Assembly: GCA_003349885.1 (NCBI GenBank)
Contig: QFXC01000004.1
Span: 836 to 64,835 of the forward strand
Source of the DNA: an endosymbiont of Galathealinum brachiosum
Lineage (GTDB): Bacteria > Pseudomonadota > Gammaproteobacteria > SZUA-229
Reading direction: 5' to 3'
DNA length: 64,000 nucleotides
The translations under genes were made by a program, and so were the position numbers. Position 1 is the first letter of the stretch. Each line of letters begins with the position of its first letter. The notes under the pieces are model-generated. The model was not told the DNA's origin. It saw nothing but the letters and a program-made list of their open reading frames with translations, and did no database searches. Below, in pieces: positions 47,681 through 58,510 of this stretch.

Positions 47681-47891
47681 AACCTGTTTTGATAGCGTTT
47701 TAACCTCAAAGTGGGAAAATACCCTGTTTCTAATCCCTGAAAAACAAATAATAGTGGTAAATCGTGATTAGTGATTGTTAGTCATCACTTTCTGTTTCAT
47801 AATGACCGTGCAAATACATAATTAAAATAAAGCCCCATAATTAAATAAAATCAATAAGTTACATTGAGTAATTAAAGTAGATTATAGATTA

Positions 47892-50800
47892 ATGAATCCC
47901 CGTTTTATACACTTACGTCTACACACCGAATATTCACTGGTGGATGGTGTAGTTCGCATCAAGCCTTTGATAAAAACACTGTCAGATCGGAATGCGCCTG
48001 CAGTCGCTCTGACTGACCAGTCTAATCTTTTTGCCATGGTGAAATTTTATCGTGCAGCTATGTCTGCCGGTATAAAACCTATCGTGGGTGTCGATGTCTG
48101 GTTACGTTCTGCAGTTGAAACCGAGAAGCCATCGCGAATGGTTTTGCTGTGCCAGAATAATGAAGGTTACCTGAATGTCACCCAGCTAATTTCACGCGCC
48201 TATCTCGAAGGTCAGCATGGTGGAATCCCGATGATTGAAGTGGACTGGCTACGAGAATCCAGTGCAGGCATTATTGCGCTTTCGGGTGGCCGCGAAGGTG
48301 ATGTGGGAAGAGCTTTATTATCTGGAAATCAGATGCAGGCCGAAGCGTTATTGAAAGCCTGGCAGCACATTTTCCCTGACCGATTTTATCTTGAATTACA
48401 GCGTACCGGTCGTGAGGATGAAGAAGAGTATTTGCATGCGGCTGTGAGTCTGGCAATGGCGACGAATACGCCGGTTGTTGCTACCAATGATGTTCGTTTT
48501 TTAAAGCAGGATGAATTTGATAGTCATGAGGTCAGAGTTTGTATTCATGATGGTCGAACGCTGGATGATCCCCGTCGTCAGAAATTATATAGTGATCAGC
48601 AATACCTGCGAACAGAAGAAGAAATGTGTGAGCTGTTTGCGGATATTCCGGAAGCTTTACAGAATACCGTTGAAATTGCCCAGCGTTGTAGTATCGATGT
48701 ACGACTGGGTGAAAGTTTCTTACCTAATTTCCCCATACCGGAAGGAGATACAATTGAGTCGTATTTCATTCGAGTATCAAAAGAAGGTCTGGATAAGCGT
48801 CTTGAGATACTCGTTCCACTCGATTCAGAAAATGCACAGGAGAGACGCAAGCCTTATTACGAACGTTTAGATATTGAGCTGGACGTTATCAACACGATGG
48901 GGTTCCCGGGGTACTTCCTGATTGTTGCAGATTTCATTCAGTGGTCAAAAGATAATGAAATTCCTGTGGGTCCGGGTCGTGGTTCAGGCGCCGGCTCTCT
49001 CGTGGCTTATGCATTACTCATAACCGATCTTGACCCCCTTGAGTATGAGTTGCTGTTTGAGCGATTCCTTAACCCTGAACGTGTTTCACTACCGGATTTC
49101 GATGTCGACTTCTGTATGGATGGTCGTGATCGGGTAATTGCCTATGTTGCAGAAACCTATGGGCGAGATGCGGTATCTCAGATTATCACTTATGGTTCAA
49201 TGGCTGCTAAAGCGGTTATACGAGATGTTGGGCGTGTATCCGGGCTGGGTTATGGTTTTGTAGACCGTATTGCCAAAATGATCCCTTTTGAAATTGGTAT
49301 GACCCTGACTAAAGCATTAGATGAATCTGATGATTTAGCTAATGCATATAAAAATGAAGCTGATGTCACAGACTTAATCAATATGTGTCTGTCTTTAGAG
49401 GGTTGTACCAGAAATGCGGGTAAACATGCGGGGGGGGTTGTTATATCACCTTCGGTGCTCACCGACTTTACCCCGCTTTACTGTGAACAGGGTGGTCACA
49501 GTATTGTTACCCAGTTTGATAAAGATGATGTAGAAGCGATAGGCCTGGTTAAATTTGACTTTCTGGGCTTACGCACCTTAACAATTATCGACTGGGCAGT
49601 GAGGAATATAAAAGCCCGGCATGCTGATCAGCATGATCTGGATATTAACCGGATTGTACTGGATGATGAAAAAGCGTTTACCTTATTAAAAGCATCTGAA
49701 ACCACCGCAGTATTCCAGCTGGAATCCAGTGGAATGAAAGATCTTATCAAACGTCTGCAGCCGGATTGTTTTGAAGATATTATCGCATTAGTGGCTTTGT
49801 TTCGTCCCGGCCCGCTTCAGTCAGGTATGGTTGATAACTTTATTAACCGTAAACACGGCAGGGAAGAAGTATCCTACCCAGATGCTCAATATCAACATGA
49901 ATCTCTGAAGCCGATTCTGGAGCCAACCTACGGCATTATTCTGTATCAGGAACAGGTAATGCAGATTGCTCAGGTGTTATCCGGGTATACGCTGGGTGGC
50001 GCAGATATGTTGCGTCGTGCCATGGGTAAAAAGAAAGCCGAAGTTATGGCTGAACAGCGTGCCGTGTTTGAAGCCGGTGCACTGGAAAATGGTATTGATT
50101 CAGAACTTTCGATGAAAATATTCGATCTGGTGGAGAAATTTGCCGGATACGGTTTTAATAAATCCCATTCAGCTGCATATGCATTACTGTCATATCAAAC
50201 GGCCTGGTTAAAAGCACATTATCCTGCTGAATTTATGGCTGCCGTATTATCAGCCGATATGGATAATACGGACAAAGTGGTTATCTTAATTGAAGATTGC
50301 CACCGTATGGAGCTGGAAGTTTTAACGCCAAATATTAATCGTTCAATTATCAAGTTCTCAGTGCCCGATGAAACGCAGGTTTTATATGGTCTGGGTGCAA
50401 TTAAGGGTGTTGGTGATGCTGCTTTAGAAGGCATCATTGAAGAGCGAGATAATAATGGTGCTTATAAAGATTTATATGATTTATGTCGCCGTGTTGACGG
50501 ACGTAAAGTTAATAAGCGTGTACTAGAGGCATTAATAAAAGCAGGTGCATTACAGGAGCTTGGTCCAAATCGTGCGAGTTTAATGGCGCGTTTACGTGAT
50601 GCGATGCAGGGAGCGGAGCAGTATCAGAAAAATGCAAGTATCGGGCAGGATGATTTATTTGGCAGTGCTGCAGAAGAAGATACAATCGCACCGATTGATG
50701 AAGTAACCGTTGCTGAATGGGAAGAAGAAAAACGTCTCACCTTTGAAAAAGACACATTGGGATTATATCTTACCGGTCACCCTATTGAACGTTATGAAAA

Positions 50801-51407
50801 GGAATTGAGAAAATTTACCGATTGTTCCCTTGGTGCTTTAGCCGACCAGAGTGATTTAGCATCTGGTGCGGGTGGTGGTTATATGTCGCAACGCAATGCT
50901 AAAAGTTACAAACTCGCCGGTTTAATGATTGGTATGCGTGTGAGAAAAACAAAAACCGGTGGGAAAATTGTTTCAGCGGTACTTGATGATCGTACTGCAC
51001 GGGTAGAAGTGCGTATATTTGAAGAAAAATTTGAACAATATAATTATCTCCTGAATAAAGATAAATTAATAATTGTTGAAGGTAAAGTTATTTACGATGA
51101 CTATTTCGGTGGTTATAGAATAACGGCAGATACAATATACGATATAACAGAGGCCAGACAAAAATTTGCCCAACGTCTGGAAATTAATCTAAAAGAAAAC
51201 GATGGTGACCATAGTATTGTGCATCAGCTTAATCACGTGCTGAATCCTTTTAGAGAAGGCAATTGTCCAATATGGATTAACTATACACGTAATGATGTCA
51301 TGGCAAAAATATCCTTAAGTGATGACTGGCGTGTGCAGCCCAGTGATGAACTCATTAACCGTCTGGATAAACTGGCGGGTGATAATAATGTTTCGGTTAT
51401 ATATTAA
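47892..51407 (+). CDS. dnaE: DNA polymerase III alpha subunit
   Basis: DnaE is the replicative polymerase. The 1171-residue chain begins [15 protein letters not shown], then a PHP domain, the polymerase core with [10 protein letters not shown] and K-F-D-F-L-G-L-R-T carrying the catalytic aspartates, a helix-hairpin-helix region, the clamp-binding motif Q-D-D-L-F (near nt 50650) and an OB domain. The usual downstream neighbour accA is absent; a cytochrome gene follows instead. Confidence 0.98.
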   Translation: MNPRFIHLRLHTEYSLVDGVVRIKPLIKTLSDRNAPAVALTDQSNLFAMVKFYRAAMSAGIKPIVGVDVWLRSAVETEKPSRMVLLCQNNEGYLNVTQLISRAYLEGQHGGIPMIEVDWLRESSAGIIALSGGREGDVGRALLSGNQMQAEALLKAWQHIFPDRFYLELQRTGREDEEEYLHAAVSLAMATNTPVVATNDVRFLKQDEFDSHEVRVCIHDGRTLDDPRRQKLYSDQQYLRTEEEMCELFADIPEALQNTVEIAQRCSIDVRLGESFLPNFPIPEGDTIESYFIRVSKEGLDKRLEILVPLDSENAQERRKPYYERLDIELDVINTMGFPGYFLIVADFIQWSKDNEIPVGPGRGSGAGSLVAYALLITDLDPLEYELLFERFLNPERVSLPDFDVDFCMDGRDRVIAYVAETYGRDAVSQIITYGSMAAKAVIRDVGRVSGLGYGFVDRIAKMIPFEIGMTLTKALDESDDLANAYKNEADVTDLINMCLSLEGCTRNAGKHAGGVVISPSVLTDFTPLYCEQGGHSIVTQFDKDDVEAIGLVKFDFLGLRTLTIIDWAVRNIKARHADQHDLDINRIVLDDEKAFTLLKASETTAVFQLESSGMKDLIKRLQPDCFEDIIALVALFRPGPLQSGMVDNFINRKHGREEVSYPDAQYQHESLKPILEPTYGIILYQEQVMQIAQVLSGYTLGGADMLRRAMGKKKAEVMAEQRAVFEAGALENGIDSELSMKIFDLVEKFAGYGFNKSHSAAYALLSYQTAWLKAHYPAEFMAAVLSADMDNTDKVVILIEDCHRMELEVLTPNINRSIIKFSVPDETQVLYGLGAIKGVGDAALEGIIEERDNNGAYKDLYDLCRRVDGRKVNKRVLEALIKAGALQELGPNRASLMARLRDAMQGAEQYQKNASIGQDDLFGSAAEEDTIAPIDEVTVAEWEEEKRLTFEKDTLGLYLTGHPIERYEKELRKFTDCSLGALADQSDLASGAGGGYMSQRNAKSYKLAGLMIGMRVRKTKTGGKIVSAVLDDRTARVEVRIFEEKFEQYNYLLNKDKLIIVEGKVIYDDYFGGYRITADTIYDITEARQKFAQRLEINLKENDGDHSIVHQLNHVLNPFREGNCPIWINYTRNDVMAKISLSDDWRVQPSDELINRLDKLAGDNNVSVIY

Positions 51408-51408
51408 A

Positions 51409-52266
51409 ATGAAAATATTAAAATTACTTTTACTTTGTAGCATTGTATTCAGTACAGGAATGTCAGCTGTTAATGCAGAACCTGATAGCTCTATTGATAT
51501 AAAAAAACCACCGGTTGTACTTGCTAAATGGTACAAACCAGAAAATAAAAGACAGGTGTGGTTACATACTATGTTTAAACTTCGTCGTGAAATGCAGGCT
51601 ATGAGAGAGTATGCCGGGCAGGAAGATGAAGTGCATATGCGTAAATGGCTTGCAAATTTTGAAAAACATTATAATAAAATTTCTGAAATGGTGCCGGAGT
51701 GGGAAGATAAAATTAAACCTGAGCTTGTTTCCAGTGTAAGAAAACATGCTCAAAATAAAGATTTTTATAACGTTGCTATAACATTGAATAAAATACGTGA
51801 GACCTGTGATAATTGCCATGATGATTATCAGCCTCAGGTGACGGCAATTTATCGTTCGCCCGATTATAGTGATTTGAAAATTAATGATGTTGATGGTGAG
51901 CCGCAGAATATAGAGAATAACATGCAGGATTTATCTATGTATGTTAATCGTATATTGATTTCATTAGCTGATGGAAATAATCAGGCCGCATTAAATACGA
52001 CTCAGAACTTTAAACAACAATTGAAAAATTTACGAAGTAGCTGTCAGTCTTGCCACAAGGATGATGAGTATCCACAGGAACGTATTTTAGGTGAAGCGAC
52101 TAGCAATAGAATAAAAAGTCTTGAGAAAAATATTAAGCTGGGTCATATAAAAGAAAGTCAGAAACTAATGGGTGAGATAGCGGTTACGGTTTGTGCTCGT
52201 TGTCATAATACACACAGAATTGTTTATGATTTGCGTGAATCATTATTACCAGAAAAAAAGAAATAA
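51409..52266 (+). CDS. Periplasmic triheme c-type cytochrome
   Basis: The 285-residue protein has a signal peptide (about residues 1-23, ending A-V-N-A) and three C-x-x-C-H haem sites: C-D-N-C-H, C-Q-S-C-H and C-A-R-C-H. Most of the rest is helical. The spacing gives an N-terminal helical domain and then repeated haem modules reminiscent of cytochrome c'/c556 domains. I infer periplasmic electron transfer; donor and acceptor are unknown. It begins one base after the dnaE stop triplet, so it may be read from the dnaE transcript. Confidence 0.85.
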   Translation: MKILKLLLLCSIVFSTGMSAVNAEPDSSIDIKKPPVVLAKWYKPENKRQVWLHTMFKLRREMQAMREYAGQEDEVHMRKWLANFEKHYNKISEMVPEWEDKIKPELVSSVRKHAQNKDFYNVAITLNKIRETCDNCHDDYQPQVTAIYRSPDYSDLKINDVDGEPQNIENNMQDLSMYVNRILISLADGNNQAALNTTQNFKQQLKNLRSSCQSCHKDDEYPQERILGEATSNRIKSLEKNIKLGHIKESQKLMGEIAVTVCARCHNTHRIVYDLRESLLPEKKK

Positions 52267-52281
52267 ATGGAATCGATTTAA

Positions 52282-53286
52282 ATGGAAAAAGATCAGGCTA
52301 CAACGATAGTTAGTGTCGCATCTGTTCTCGGGCAGTTACTCGATTATTATGGGCTTGATAAATTCGCTATAGCAAAACAGGCGGGTATAGATATGGATGT
52401 TGCATACCAGCCCAATGATCGAATTAGTACATCGATGTTACAGAAAGTATGGAAAATTGCCCTGCAACAAACGCAAGATGAGTCCATTGGTTTAACTTAT
52501 GCAGCCCTTATACAACCGGCATCATTATGTGGTCTTGGTCTTGCCTGGATTACAAGTGATACACTTAAAGACTCGATAAATCGGCTGATCAGATTTCAGA
52601 GTGCAGTCACAACAGCTACTGATTTTTCACTAAATGAGTTAAACGACTGTTATCAGATTGTAATGCGTTCAAAGTTAAAACAACCTGTTACTGTTTCAAT
52701 GGATGCTGCAGTTGCCACATTGTTTCATATGTGTCGAATTACATTTGGGCCGGAACTGAAAGTCGAGAGAGTTGTTATTGCTCATGAACCACCTGAAAAT
52801 ACAGAAAAATTTGATGATTTTTTTGATGTTAAAGTAGAGTTTGGTGGTTCTGAAAATCAGTTAATATTTGCAAAGAATACATTCGAAAGAAAACTGGTAT
52901 CTGCAAACCCTGATCTCGCAAGAATGAGTGATAAGACCGTTATCACATATTTGAAAAAATTTGATAAAAGCAATCTCAGTATGCAGGTTAGAGCGCGTAT
53001 TATTGAAGAACTGAATAACGGCGTACCTAATCAGGAGAAAATTGCCGGTAGTCTTAATATGAGTTTGAGAAATTTACAACGTAAACTCAAAGATGAAAAA
53101 ACTAATTTTAAAACCATTCTTGATGAAACACGAAGTGAACTATCAAAACAATATTTACGGGGTAGTGATCGGTCGATAATTGAAGTTGGCTTTTTGTTAG
53201 GTTTTTCTGAGCCGAGCAATTTTGCCAGAGCGTTTCGTCGCTGGACCGGTTTCTCTCCTCATGAATATAGGGAAACCCCGCGTTAA
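52282..53286 (+). CDS. AraC-family transcriptional regulator
   Basis: The 334-residue protein has an N-terminal arabinose-binding-like effector domain of the OruR/ArgR-like type (about residues 20-205) and a C-terminal double helix-turn-helix (about 235-334) ending in G-F-S-E-P-S-N-F-A-R-A-F-R-R-W-T-G-F-S-P-H in pieces near nt 53195-53265. Such regulators bind tandem direct repeats about two helical turns apart. A matching tandem repeat lies 81 bases downstream, in front of lpxC, making lpxC the likely target. The effector is unknown. Confidence 0.9.
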   Translation: MEKDQATTIVSVASVLGQLLDYYGLDKFAIAKQAGIDMDVAYQPNDRISTSMLQKVWKIALQQTQDESIGLTYAALIQPASLCGLGLAWITSDTLKDSINRLIRFQSAVTTATDFSLNELNDCYQIVMRSKLKQPVTVSMDAAVATLFHMCRITFGPELKVERVVIAHEPPENTEKFDDFFDVKVEFGGSENQLIFAKNTFERKLVSANPDLARMSDKTVITYLKKFDKSNLSMQVRARIIEELNNGVPNQEKIAGSLNMSLRNLQRKLKDEKTNFKTILDETRSELSKQYLRGSDRSIIEVGFLLGFSEPSNFARAFRRWTGFSPHEYRETPR

Positions 53287-53366
53287 CGCCTACAGAATAT
53301 GAATATTAAAATTAATAACTCCCTAAATATACGAGCTAAATCACACTTTTAACCGTCTTTATTAAT

Positions 53367-53407
53367 GTCTGGCGTTAAATGACTCATGACTGGCATTAAC
53401 TGACCAT
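53367..53407 (+). promoter_or_regulatory. Tandem 20-21 bp repeats, candidate AraC-type operator of lpxC
   Basis: Unit 1 (53367-53387) and unit 2 (53388-53407) share the pattern G-x-CTGGC-x-TTAA-x-TGAC and directly abut. The period of 21 bases is two turns of DNA, as in AraC half-sites. TTAACT (53396-53401) in unit 2 and TAGATC (53419-53424) at a 17-base spacing give a weak promoter whose -35 overlaps unit 2, the usual geometry for an AraC-type activator. Confidence 0.55.
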
Positions 53408-53463
53408 CCCGAACGTCATAGATCCAATAAATTGTATTCACCCACTCATTATGGAGAACGGCG

Positions 53464-54438
53464 ATGGATACAATATATAAATATAATAGATCAACTGTTC
53501 GCAAACCCGTTTCATTTATTGGTATCGGATTGCATACCGGAAAGCTAACAACGGTTAGCCTGAAACCCAGTATTGATGAAAGAGGCATTTATTTTGTTAG
53601 AACCGATGCGCATCCTGGTCAGGGTGTCATTGACGCTAACTGGAGTAATGTTTCAGATACTATTCTGTCTACAAATTTGACTAATCAATATGGTGTAGGT
53701 GTGAATACGGTAGAGCACCTTATGTCTGCCCTGATTGCATGTGGTATCGACAATGTAAGAATTGAAGTTGATGGACCTGAAATACCTATTATGGATGGTA
53801 GTGCAGAGGTCTTTGTTGAAGTGATTAAAAATGCAGGTAAAAGTTATCTGAAAGCGCCTAAGCAGGGTATCTGGATTCAAAAACCTGTTGTGGTTAATGA
53901 TGGTGATAAATATGCCATGTTGATGCCTCATTCAGTGCCACGTGTAAGCATGTGTATTGATTTTCCTGATACTGCTATTGGAGCTCAGTGTTATTCGGTT
54001 ACGCTGGAAGAAGATAGTTATTTTAAAGATATTGCTTACGCTAGAACGTTTGGTTTTGCGGAGCAGGTTGAAGACCTGAAAGAAAAAGGTCTCGCTAAAG
54101 GCGGATCATTAATTAATGCAATAGTTGTTGATGGTAAGAAAATAGTTAATCCTGAAGGGTTGCGAGTAGAGAATGAGTTTGTACGACATAAAATACTGGA
54201 CGTAGTCGGTGATATGTCATTAGCAGGCGCGCCAATTATTGGTCATTATTATGCGTATAAAGCAGGACATAGCCTGAATCAGAAATTGCTTAAAAAGCTC
54301 TTCAGTCAAACATCGACCTGGATGCAAACTTCTCTTGAGCAAGGTAAGGAAATGTTCGCTAATCATGATGATCTGTATGATGGAGATTTTATTCAGCAGA
54401 CGTTGAATGTTGTACCAATTAAGAAAGTAGCAAGCTAA
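53464..54438 (+). CDS. lpxC: UDP-3-O-acyl-N-acetylglucosamine deacetylase LpxC
   Basis: LpxC performs the committed, zinc-dependent step of lipid A synthesis. Zinc ligands are H85 (V-E-H-L-M-S-A-L), H242 and D246 (R-H-K-I-L-D), with general acid H269 (A-G-H-S). I-G-L-H-T-G near residue 21 and M-D-G-S-A are conserved. The 324 residues are slightly longer than E. coli (305). LpxC usually sits at the end of the division cluster next to ftsZ; this copy is beside an AraC regulator, and its N-terminal third looks divergent. It may be an extra, regulated paralogue; the rest of the genome would decide. Confidence 0.92.
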   Translation: MDTIYKYNRSTVRKPVSFIGIGLHTGKLTTVSLKPSIDERGIYFVRTDAHPGQGVIDANWSNVSDTILSTNLTNQYGVGVNTVEHLMSALIACGIDNVRIEVDGPEIPIMDGSAEVFVEVIKNAGKSYLKAPKQGIWIQKPVVVNDGDKYAMLMPHSVPRVSMCIDFPDTAIGAQCYSVTLEEDSYFKDIAYARTFGFAEQVEDLKEKGLAKGGSLINAIVVDGKKIVNPEGLRVENEFVRHKILDVVGDMSLAGAPIIGHYYAYKAGHSLNQKLLKKLFSQTSTWMQTSLEQGKEMFANHDDLYDGDFIQQTLNVVPIKKVAS

Positions 54439-54456
54439 GAATTAGCGTGGGTATTG

Positions 54457-54510
54457 TCCGGTAGTTGCTAAAATCCCGGTATTTTCTGGAATGGCCTACC
54501 GGATTTTTTT
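54457..54510 (+). terminator. Intrinsic terminator after lpxC
   Basis: TCCGGTAG (54457-54464) pairs perfectly with CTACCGGA (54496-54503), with a 31-base loop, and seven T residues follow. It lies 19 bases after lpxC and isolates the next operon. Confidence 0.75.
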
Positions 54511-54614
54511 AATTGATCATTATCTATATTTACAGGTGTTCATAAATCTATTTCTAAGCGAATGTTTATACGGTAGTATGAAGCTTATAACATTAATATC
54601 TATAGGGGATAGTG

Positions 54615-55361
54615 ATGGGGCATTATTTTACAACCTTTATAATAATACTAATATTTTCGGTGTTTAGTATGCCTGTTTCTGCGAATTCTGAAGCAGTTGC
54701 ATTATTAAAAAAAATCGATGAGTTGTATCGTTCTGATAGCTCAGTTTCAACCATGAAAATGCACATAGTGACGCCTAACTGGAATCGTACCCTCGAATTA
54801 CAGAGCTGGACCATTGGTATGGATGATACCTTTATTCGAATATTGTCACCAAAGAAAGACCGTGGAGTAGCTACCTTAAAAAAGGGTCGTGAGATGTGGA
54901 ACTATTTTCCTAAAATTAACAAAGTCATCAAAGTGCCTCCTTCTATGATGATGGGTTCCTGGATGGGGTCTGATTTTACTAATGATGATCTGGTGCGCGA
55001 GGTTTCACTGGTAAAAGAATATAATGTGCAGATGACAGAATCGAGCGATCAATACCAGCTCGTCTTAATACCTAAAAAAGACACGGTAACCGTCTGGGCA
55101 CGTATAGACGTTCTGGTAGAAAAAGAAGGGCTGTTGCCGGTAGAGCAAAATTATTTTAATGAAAAAGGTGAAAAGGTACGTAGTATGTACTTTAGTAATG
55201 TTCGTGATTTTTCAGGTAAAAAAATACCCGCAACCATGAGTATGGTGCCTCATAACAAAAAAGGGCATAAAACAGAATTTGAATATATTAAACTTGAGTT
55301 TAATAACGATATAAATAAGGGTGTATTTACCCTTCGAAACTTACAGAAACGTGTTCAGTAA
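54615..55361 (+). CDS. LolA-like outer membrane lipoprotein-sorting family protein
   Basis: The 248-residue protein has a signal peptide (about residues 1-23, ending V-S-A-N) and a LolA/LppX-like half-barrel pattern (W-x-x-G-x-D-x-x-x-I-R-I-L-S-P-K-K-D-R-G, then M-W-N-Y-F-P-K-I-N-K-V-I-K-V-P-P-S-M). These belong to the COG2834 family, related to LolA but distinct. The ATG at 54615 has AGGGG upstream; a GTG just before is less likely. It is the first gene of a five-gene operon with two permeases, an ATPase and a barrel protein; its stop overlaps the next start (TAATG). Confidence 0.85.
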   Translation: MGHYFTTFIIILIFSVFSMPVSANSEAVALLKKIDELYRSDSSVSTMKMHIVTPNWNRTLELQSWTIGMDDTFIRILSPKKDRGVATLKKGREMWNYFPKINKVIKVPPSMMMGSWMGSDFTNDDLVREVSLVKEYNVQMTESSDQYQLVLIPKKDTVTVWARIDVLVEKEGLLPVEQNYFNEKGEKVRSMYFSNVRDFSGKKIPATMSMVPHNKKGHKTEFEYIKLEFNNDINKGVFTLRNLQKRVQ

Positions 55362-56587
55362 TGTTAATCATAAAACTGGCCTTACGAAATATATTACGTA
55401 ATCGAAGGCGTAGTTTATTAACGATTTTAAGTATGGGCGGTGGTTATTTTATGCTGTCTTTTATGTTGTCTATGACTGAAGGTAGTTATAGTAATATGAT
55501 TGATCTGTTTACGCGTGATCATACTGGGCACGTACAGGTTCATAAGGGTAATTACCTTGATCGCCCATCTCTTTTTAAAACTATAAACCAAACAACTTCT
55601 TTAATAGAAAGTATTAAAAATAATCCACAGGTTATAGGTGTTACAGCCAGAATATATGGACCTTCTCTTGCGTATGGTAAAAATAAAACATTTCCTGCGA
55701 ATGTGATTGGCATAAATCCCGAGCTGGAATCTGAAACAACGTTTCTTAAAGAAAAAGTAAATCAGGGTCAATATCTAACTAGCGGAGTGACATCTAACGG
55801 TTATTTTCCTGCAATGTTAGGTAAATCACTGGCAAAAAACCTGCATCTGGAAATTGGCGATGAGCTGGTATTAATCTCTCAGGGTGTTGATGGTTCTATC
55901 GCCAATGATGTTTTTGAAGTTGTGGCCATTGTCGGCACAGCTGAATCTTTCGAACGTATGAATGTATATTTAAGTATGGATGGTATGCGGCAGTTTCTAA
56001 GTATGGGTGATCAGGTTCATGAACTGGCTATTAGTCTTAACCACCAGTCACTTGCCCGGGATTTTTCTAAAAAACTACAGCAAATTTTACAGCAAAATGA
56101 TTTGCAGGTGAAACCCTGGCAAAAAGTAGAAGAGGTATTTTATAAAAGTATGCAGGCAGATCTAAAAGGTAATTATATTTCAATGGGTATCATTATTTTT
56201 ATTGTATCTATTGGTGTGTTAAATACCGTACTGATGGGAACACTGGAACGTACACGTGAATTTGGTGTTTTGAAAGCAGTCGGGACACGACCTGCAACAA
56301 TTTTTAAATTAATTATGCTCGAGTCTTTTTTTCTTTCTATGATCAGCTGTCTGTTGGGGTTGGTGTTTGCCTTGCCGGCAAATTACTGGCTTTCCGTTGT
56401 TGGTATAACCATGCCCGAGCCAATCGATATGGGTGGAGTATTATTTGAATCTATGCTTGGAGAAATAAGCTGGTTTAGCATGGGGGTACCTGCACTGGTG
56501 GTTGTTAGCAGTACTTTATTAGTGAGCCTTATTCCTGCTGTTCGTGCAGCACGTATTTCACCATTACAGGCATTGCAGGCCGTATGA
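55361..56587 (+). CDS. ABC transporter permease, MacB/LolC-E-like (first)
   Basis: The 408-residue protein has one N-terminal membrane helix after L-R-N-I-L-R-N-R-R-R, a large periplasmic MacB-type domain (about residues 50-260) and three C-terminal helices (about 270-400) with T-R-E-F-G-V-L-K-A-V-G-T-R-P. This is the FtsX/LolCE/MacB fold that moves substrates by mechanotransmission, without a transport channel. It overlaps the next permease gene by 4 bases; the pair should form a heterodimer. Confidence 0.9.
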   Translation: MLIIKLALRNILRNRRRSLLTILSMGGGYFMLSFMLSMTEGSYSNMIDLFTRDHTGHVQVHKGNYLDRPSLFKTINQTTSLIESIKNNPQVIGVTARIYGPSLAYGKNKTFPANVIGINPELESETTFLKEKVNQGQYLTSGVTSNGYFPAMLGKSLAKNLHLEIGDELVLISQGVDGSIANDVFEVVAIVGTAESFERMNVYLSMDGMRQFLSMGDQVHELAISLNHQSLARDFSKKLQQILQQNDLQVKPWQKVEEVFYKSMQADLKGNYISMGIIIFIVSIGVLNTVLMGTLERTREFGVLKAVGTRPATIFKLIMLESFFLSMISCLLGLVFALPANYWLSVVGITMPEPIDMGGVLFESMLGEISWFSMGVPALVVVSSTLLVSLIPAVRAARISPLQALQAV

Positions 56588-57807
56588 TGCATTTAAACTA
56601 TTCTCTGGCGCTACGTAATATTTTTCGTAATACGCGACGTACTGCTTTGACGATTTGTCTGATAGCCAGTGGCCTGGCTGCGCTTTTATTTACTGATGCA
56701 TTTATACGCGGTATGTCTGTTTCAATGATAAAAACCAGTACGGAAACTTTTTTAGGTGATGCGCAAATACATCAACAGGGTTTTAGAGAAGCAAGTGATA
56801 TTGATATTTATTTAAAAGACAATAACAGCCTTTATCAAAAGCTTGAAAATATAAAACAGATAAAAAGTTATGCACCAAGAATATTAACCGGCGCTATGCT
56901 GTCATCATCTGAAAATGTAACCTCAGTGATTGTATATGGCGTTAATGCAGAAAAAGAATCACAGATTAGTAAGTTAAAGCAGGCAATGATAAAAGGACAT
57001 TATCTGACGGCTAAAAAAGGTGAAATTATAATTGGTGATGATCTGGCTGATTTACTAGAGGTTGATCTGGGAGATCGACTGGTTGTAACGGTATCTCAGG
57101 CACATGGAGGAGATTTATCACAGGAGTTGTTTCGGGTGTCAGGGTTATACCACTTTGATGATCGTTTTATGAATAAAGGTTTGGCAGTAATTAATCTGCA
57201 GCAGGGGCAGGAAATATTAAATATACAGGGTGTGCATGAGATTGCTCTGCGTTTTAATAATGTACAGCAGGCCAGCGACACCCGCCTTACGTTATGGGCT
57301 GAATTAAATAATAAAGAACTGGAAACCTTAAACTGGAGACAGTTGATTCCCCAGTTAAGCAGCATGCTGGATATGAGCCAGTACAGTACATTGATTGTTT
57401 CTATTATTATGTCGCTGTTAGTTGCTCTGGGTTTAATAAATTCAATGTTTATGTCTATTTATGAGCGACATCATGAGTTTGGTATTTTACTTGCGGTTGG
57501 TACTCGGCCTCGCCAGTTATTCTGGTTGATATTACTGGAAGGTTTTTATATTGGAATGTTAAGTATTATTGCTGGTGTGTTTCTGGGGGGGGTAATCAGT
57601 TACTGGAAGTCAGTGACCGGGATAGATTATTCTGGAACCGAGTTTTCAGGTGTCAGCATGAGTGAGCCTATTTATCTTATTATTGATGTTCTGGCTTTTA
57701 TTAAAATATCTGGTTTTATATTGGCGATAACCGTTTTATCCTGCGTTTATCCCGCATTACACGCTGCACGTTTACAGCCATCATTGGCGATGAGAAAGGC
57801 ATTGTAA
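56584..57807 (+). CDS. ABC transporter permease, MacB/LolC-E-like (second)
   Basis: The 407-residue protein repeats the layout of the first permease: L-R-N-I-F-R-N-T-R-R before helix 1, a periplasmic domain and three C-terminal helices with H-H-E-F-G-I-L-L-A-V-G-T-R-P. The two are diverged paralogues, as LolC and LolE are. It begins within the stop of the first permease and ends just before the ATPase gene. Confidence 0.9.
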   Translation: MMHLNYSLALRNIFRNTRRTALTICLIASGLAALLFTDAFIRGMSVSMIKTSTETFLGDAQIHQQGFREASDIDIYLKDNNSLYQKLENIKQIKSYAPRILTGAMLSSSENVTSVIVYGVNAEKESQISKLKQAMIKGHYLTAKKGEIIIGDDLADLLEVDLGDRLVVTVSQAHGGDLSQELFRVSGLYHFDDRFMNKGLAVINLQQGQEILNIQGVHEIALRFNNVQQASDTRLTLWAELNNKELETLNWRQLIPQLSSMLDMSQYSTLIVSIIMSLLVALGLINSMFMSIYERHHEFGILLAVGTRPRQLFWLILLEGFYIGMLSIIAGVFLGGVISYWKSVTGIDYSGTEFSGVSMSEPIYLIIDVLAFIKISGFILAITVLSCVYPALHAARLQPSLAMRKAL

Positions 57808-57809
57808 TT

Positions 57810-58502
57810 ATGACTCACGTAATTGAAACGAAAAAATTATGTCGAACATTTGGTGAAGGTGAAACACTGGTAAAAGCACTGGATGATGCAAATCTTATAA
57901 TTGAAGAGGGTGAGTTCACAGCAATTATTGGTCCGTCAGGTTCGGGTAAATCTACCTTGTTGCAACTTATAGGTGGTTTAGATGAACCTACATCGGGTGA
58001 GGTTTTTCTGGATAACAAAAATATCAGTAATATGAGTGGAACGGAACTTTCAGATTTTCGTCGTGATCATATTGGTTTTATTTTTCAGGCATATAATTTG
58101 ATACCCGTATTATCGGCTGAAGAAAATATAGAATATATAATGTTATTACAGAATCTGCCTGCGCAGGAACGGAGTAAACGGGTTAAAGAAATACTGCATG
58201 CTGTTGGTTTGCAGGGAAAAGAAAATCGTCGTCCTGCGCAACTATCGGGTGGGCAGCAGCAGCGTGTTGCTGTTGCAAGAGCGATGGTGTCACAACCGAG
58301 TTTAATATTGGCGGATGAACCGACTGCTAATCTTGATTCTCATACCGGTGCTGCATTACTTGATATGATGAAAGAATTAAATGAAAAAGAAAATATGACA
58401 TTTGTTTTTTCTACCCATGATCCGATGATTATGGAAAGAGCTAAAAGAATCATAAAATTACATGATGGCCGTATCATTGATGATGAGAGGCGAAGTGCTT
58501 AA
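57810..58502 (+). CDS. ABC transporter ATPase, LolD/MacB type
   Basis: The 230-residue subunit has Walker [11 protein letters not shown]-loop [11 protein letters not shown], signature [14 protein letters not shown], Walker B L-I-L-A-D-E-P and the H-loop S-T-H-D-P. The LolD-type spacing and operon position assign it to the two permeases upstream. Confidence 0.95.
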   Translation: MTHVIETKKLCRTFGEGETLVKALDDANLIIEEGEFTAIIGPSGSGKSTLLQLIGGLDEPTSGEVFLDNKNISNMSGTELSDFRRDHIGFIFQAYNLIPVLSAEENIEYIMLLQNLPAQERSKRVKEILHAVGLQGKENRRPAQLSGGQQQRVAVARAMVSQPSLILADEPTANLDSHTGAALLDMMKELNEKENMTFVFSTHDPMIMERAKRIIKLHDGRIIDDERRSA

Positions 58503-58510
58503 GATTATTT

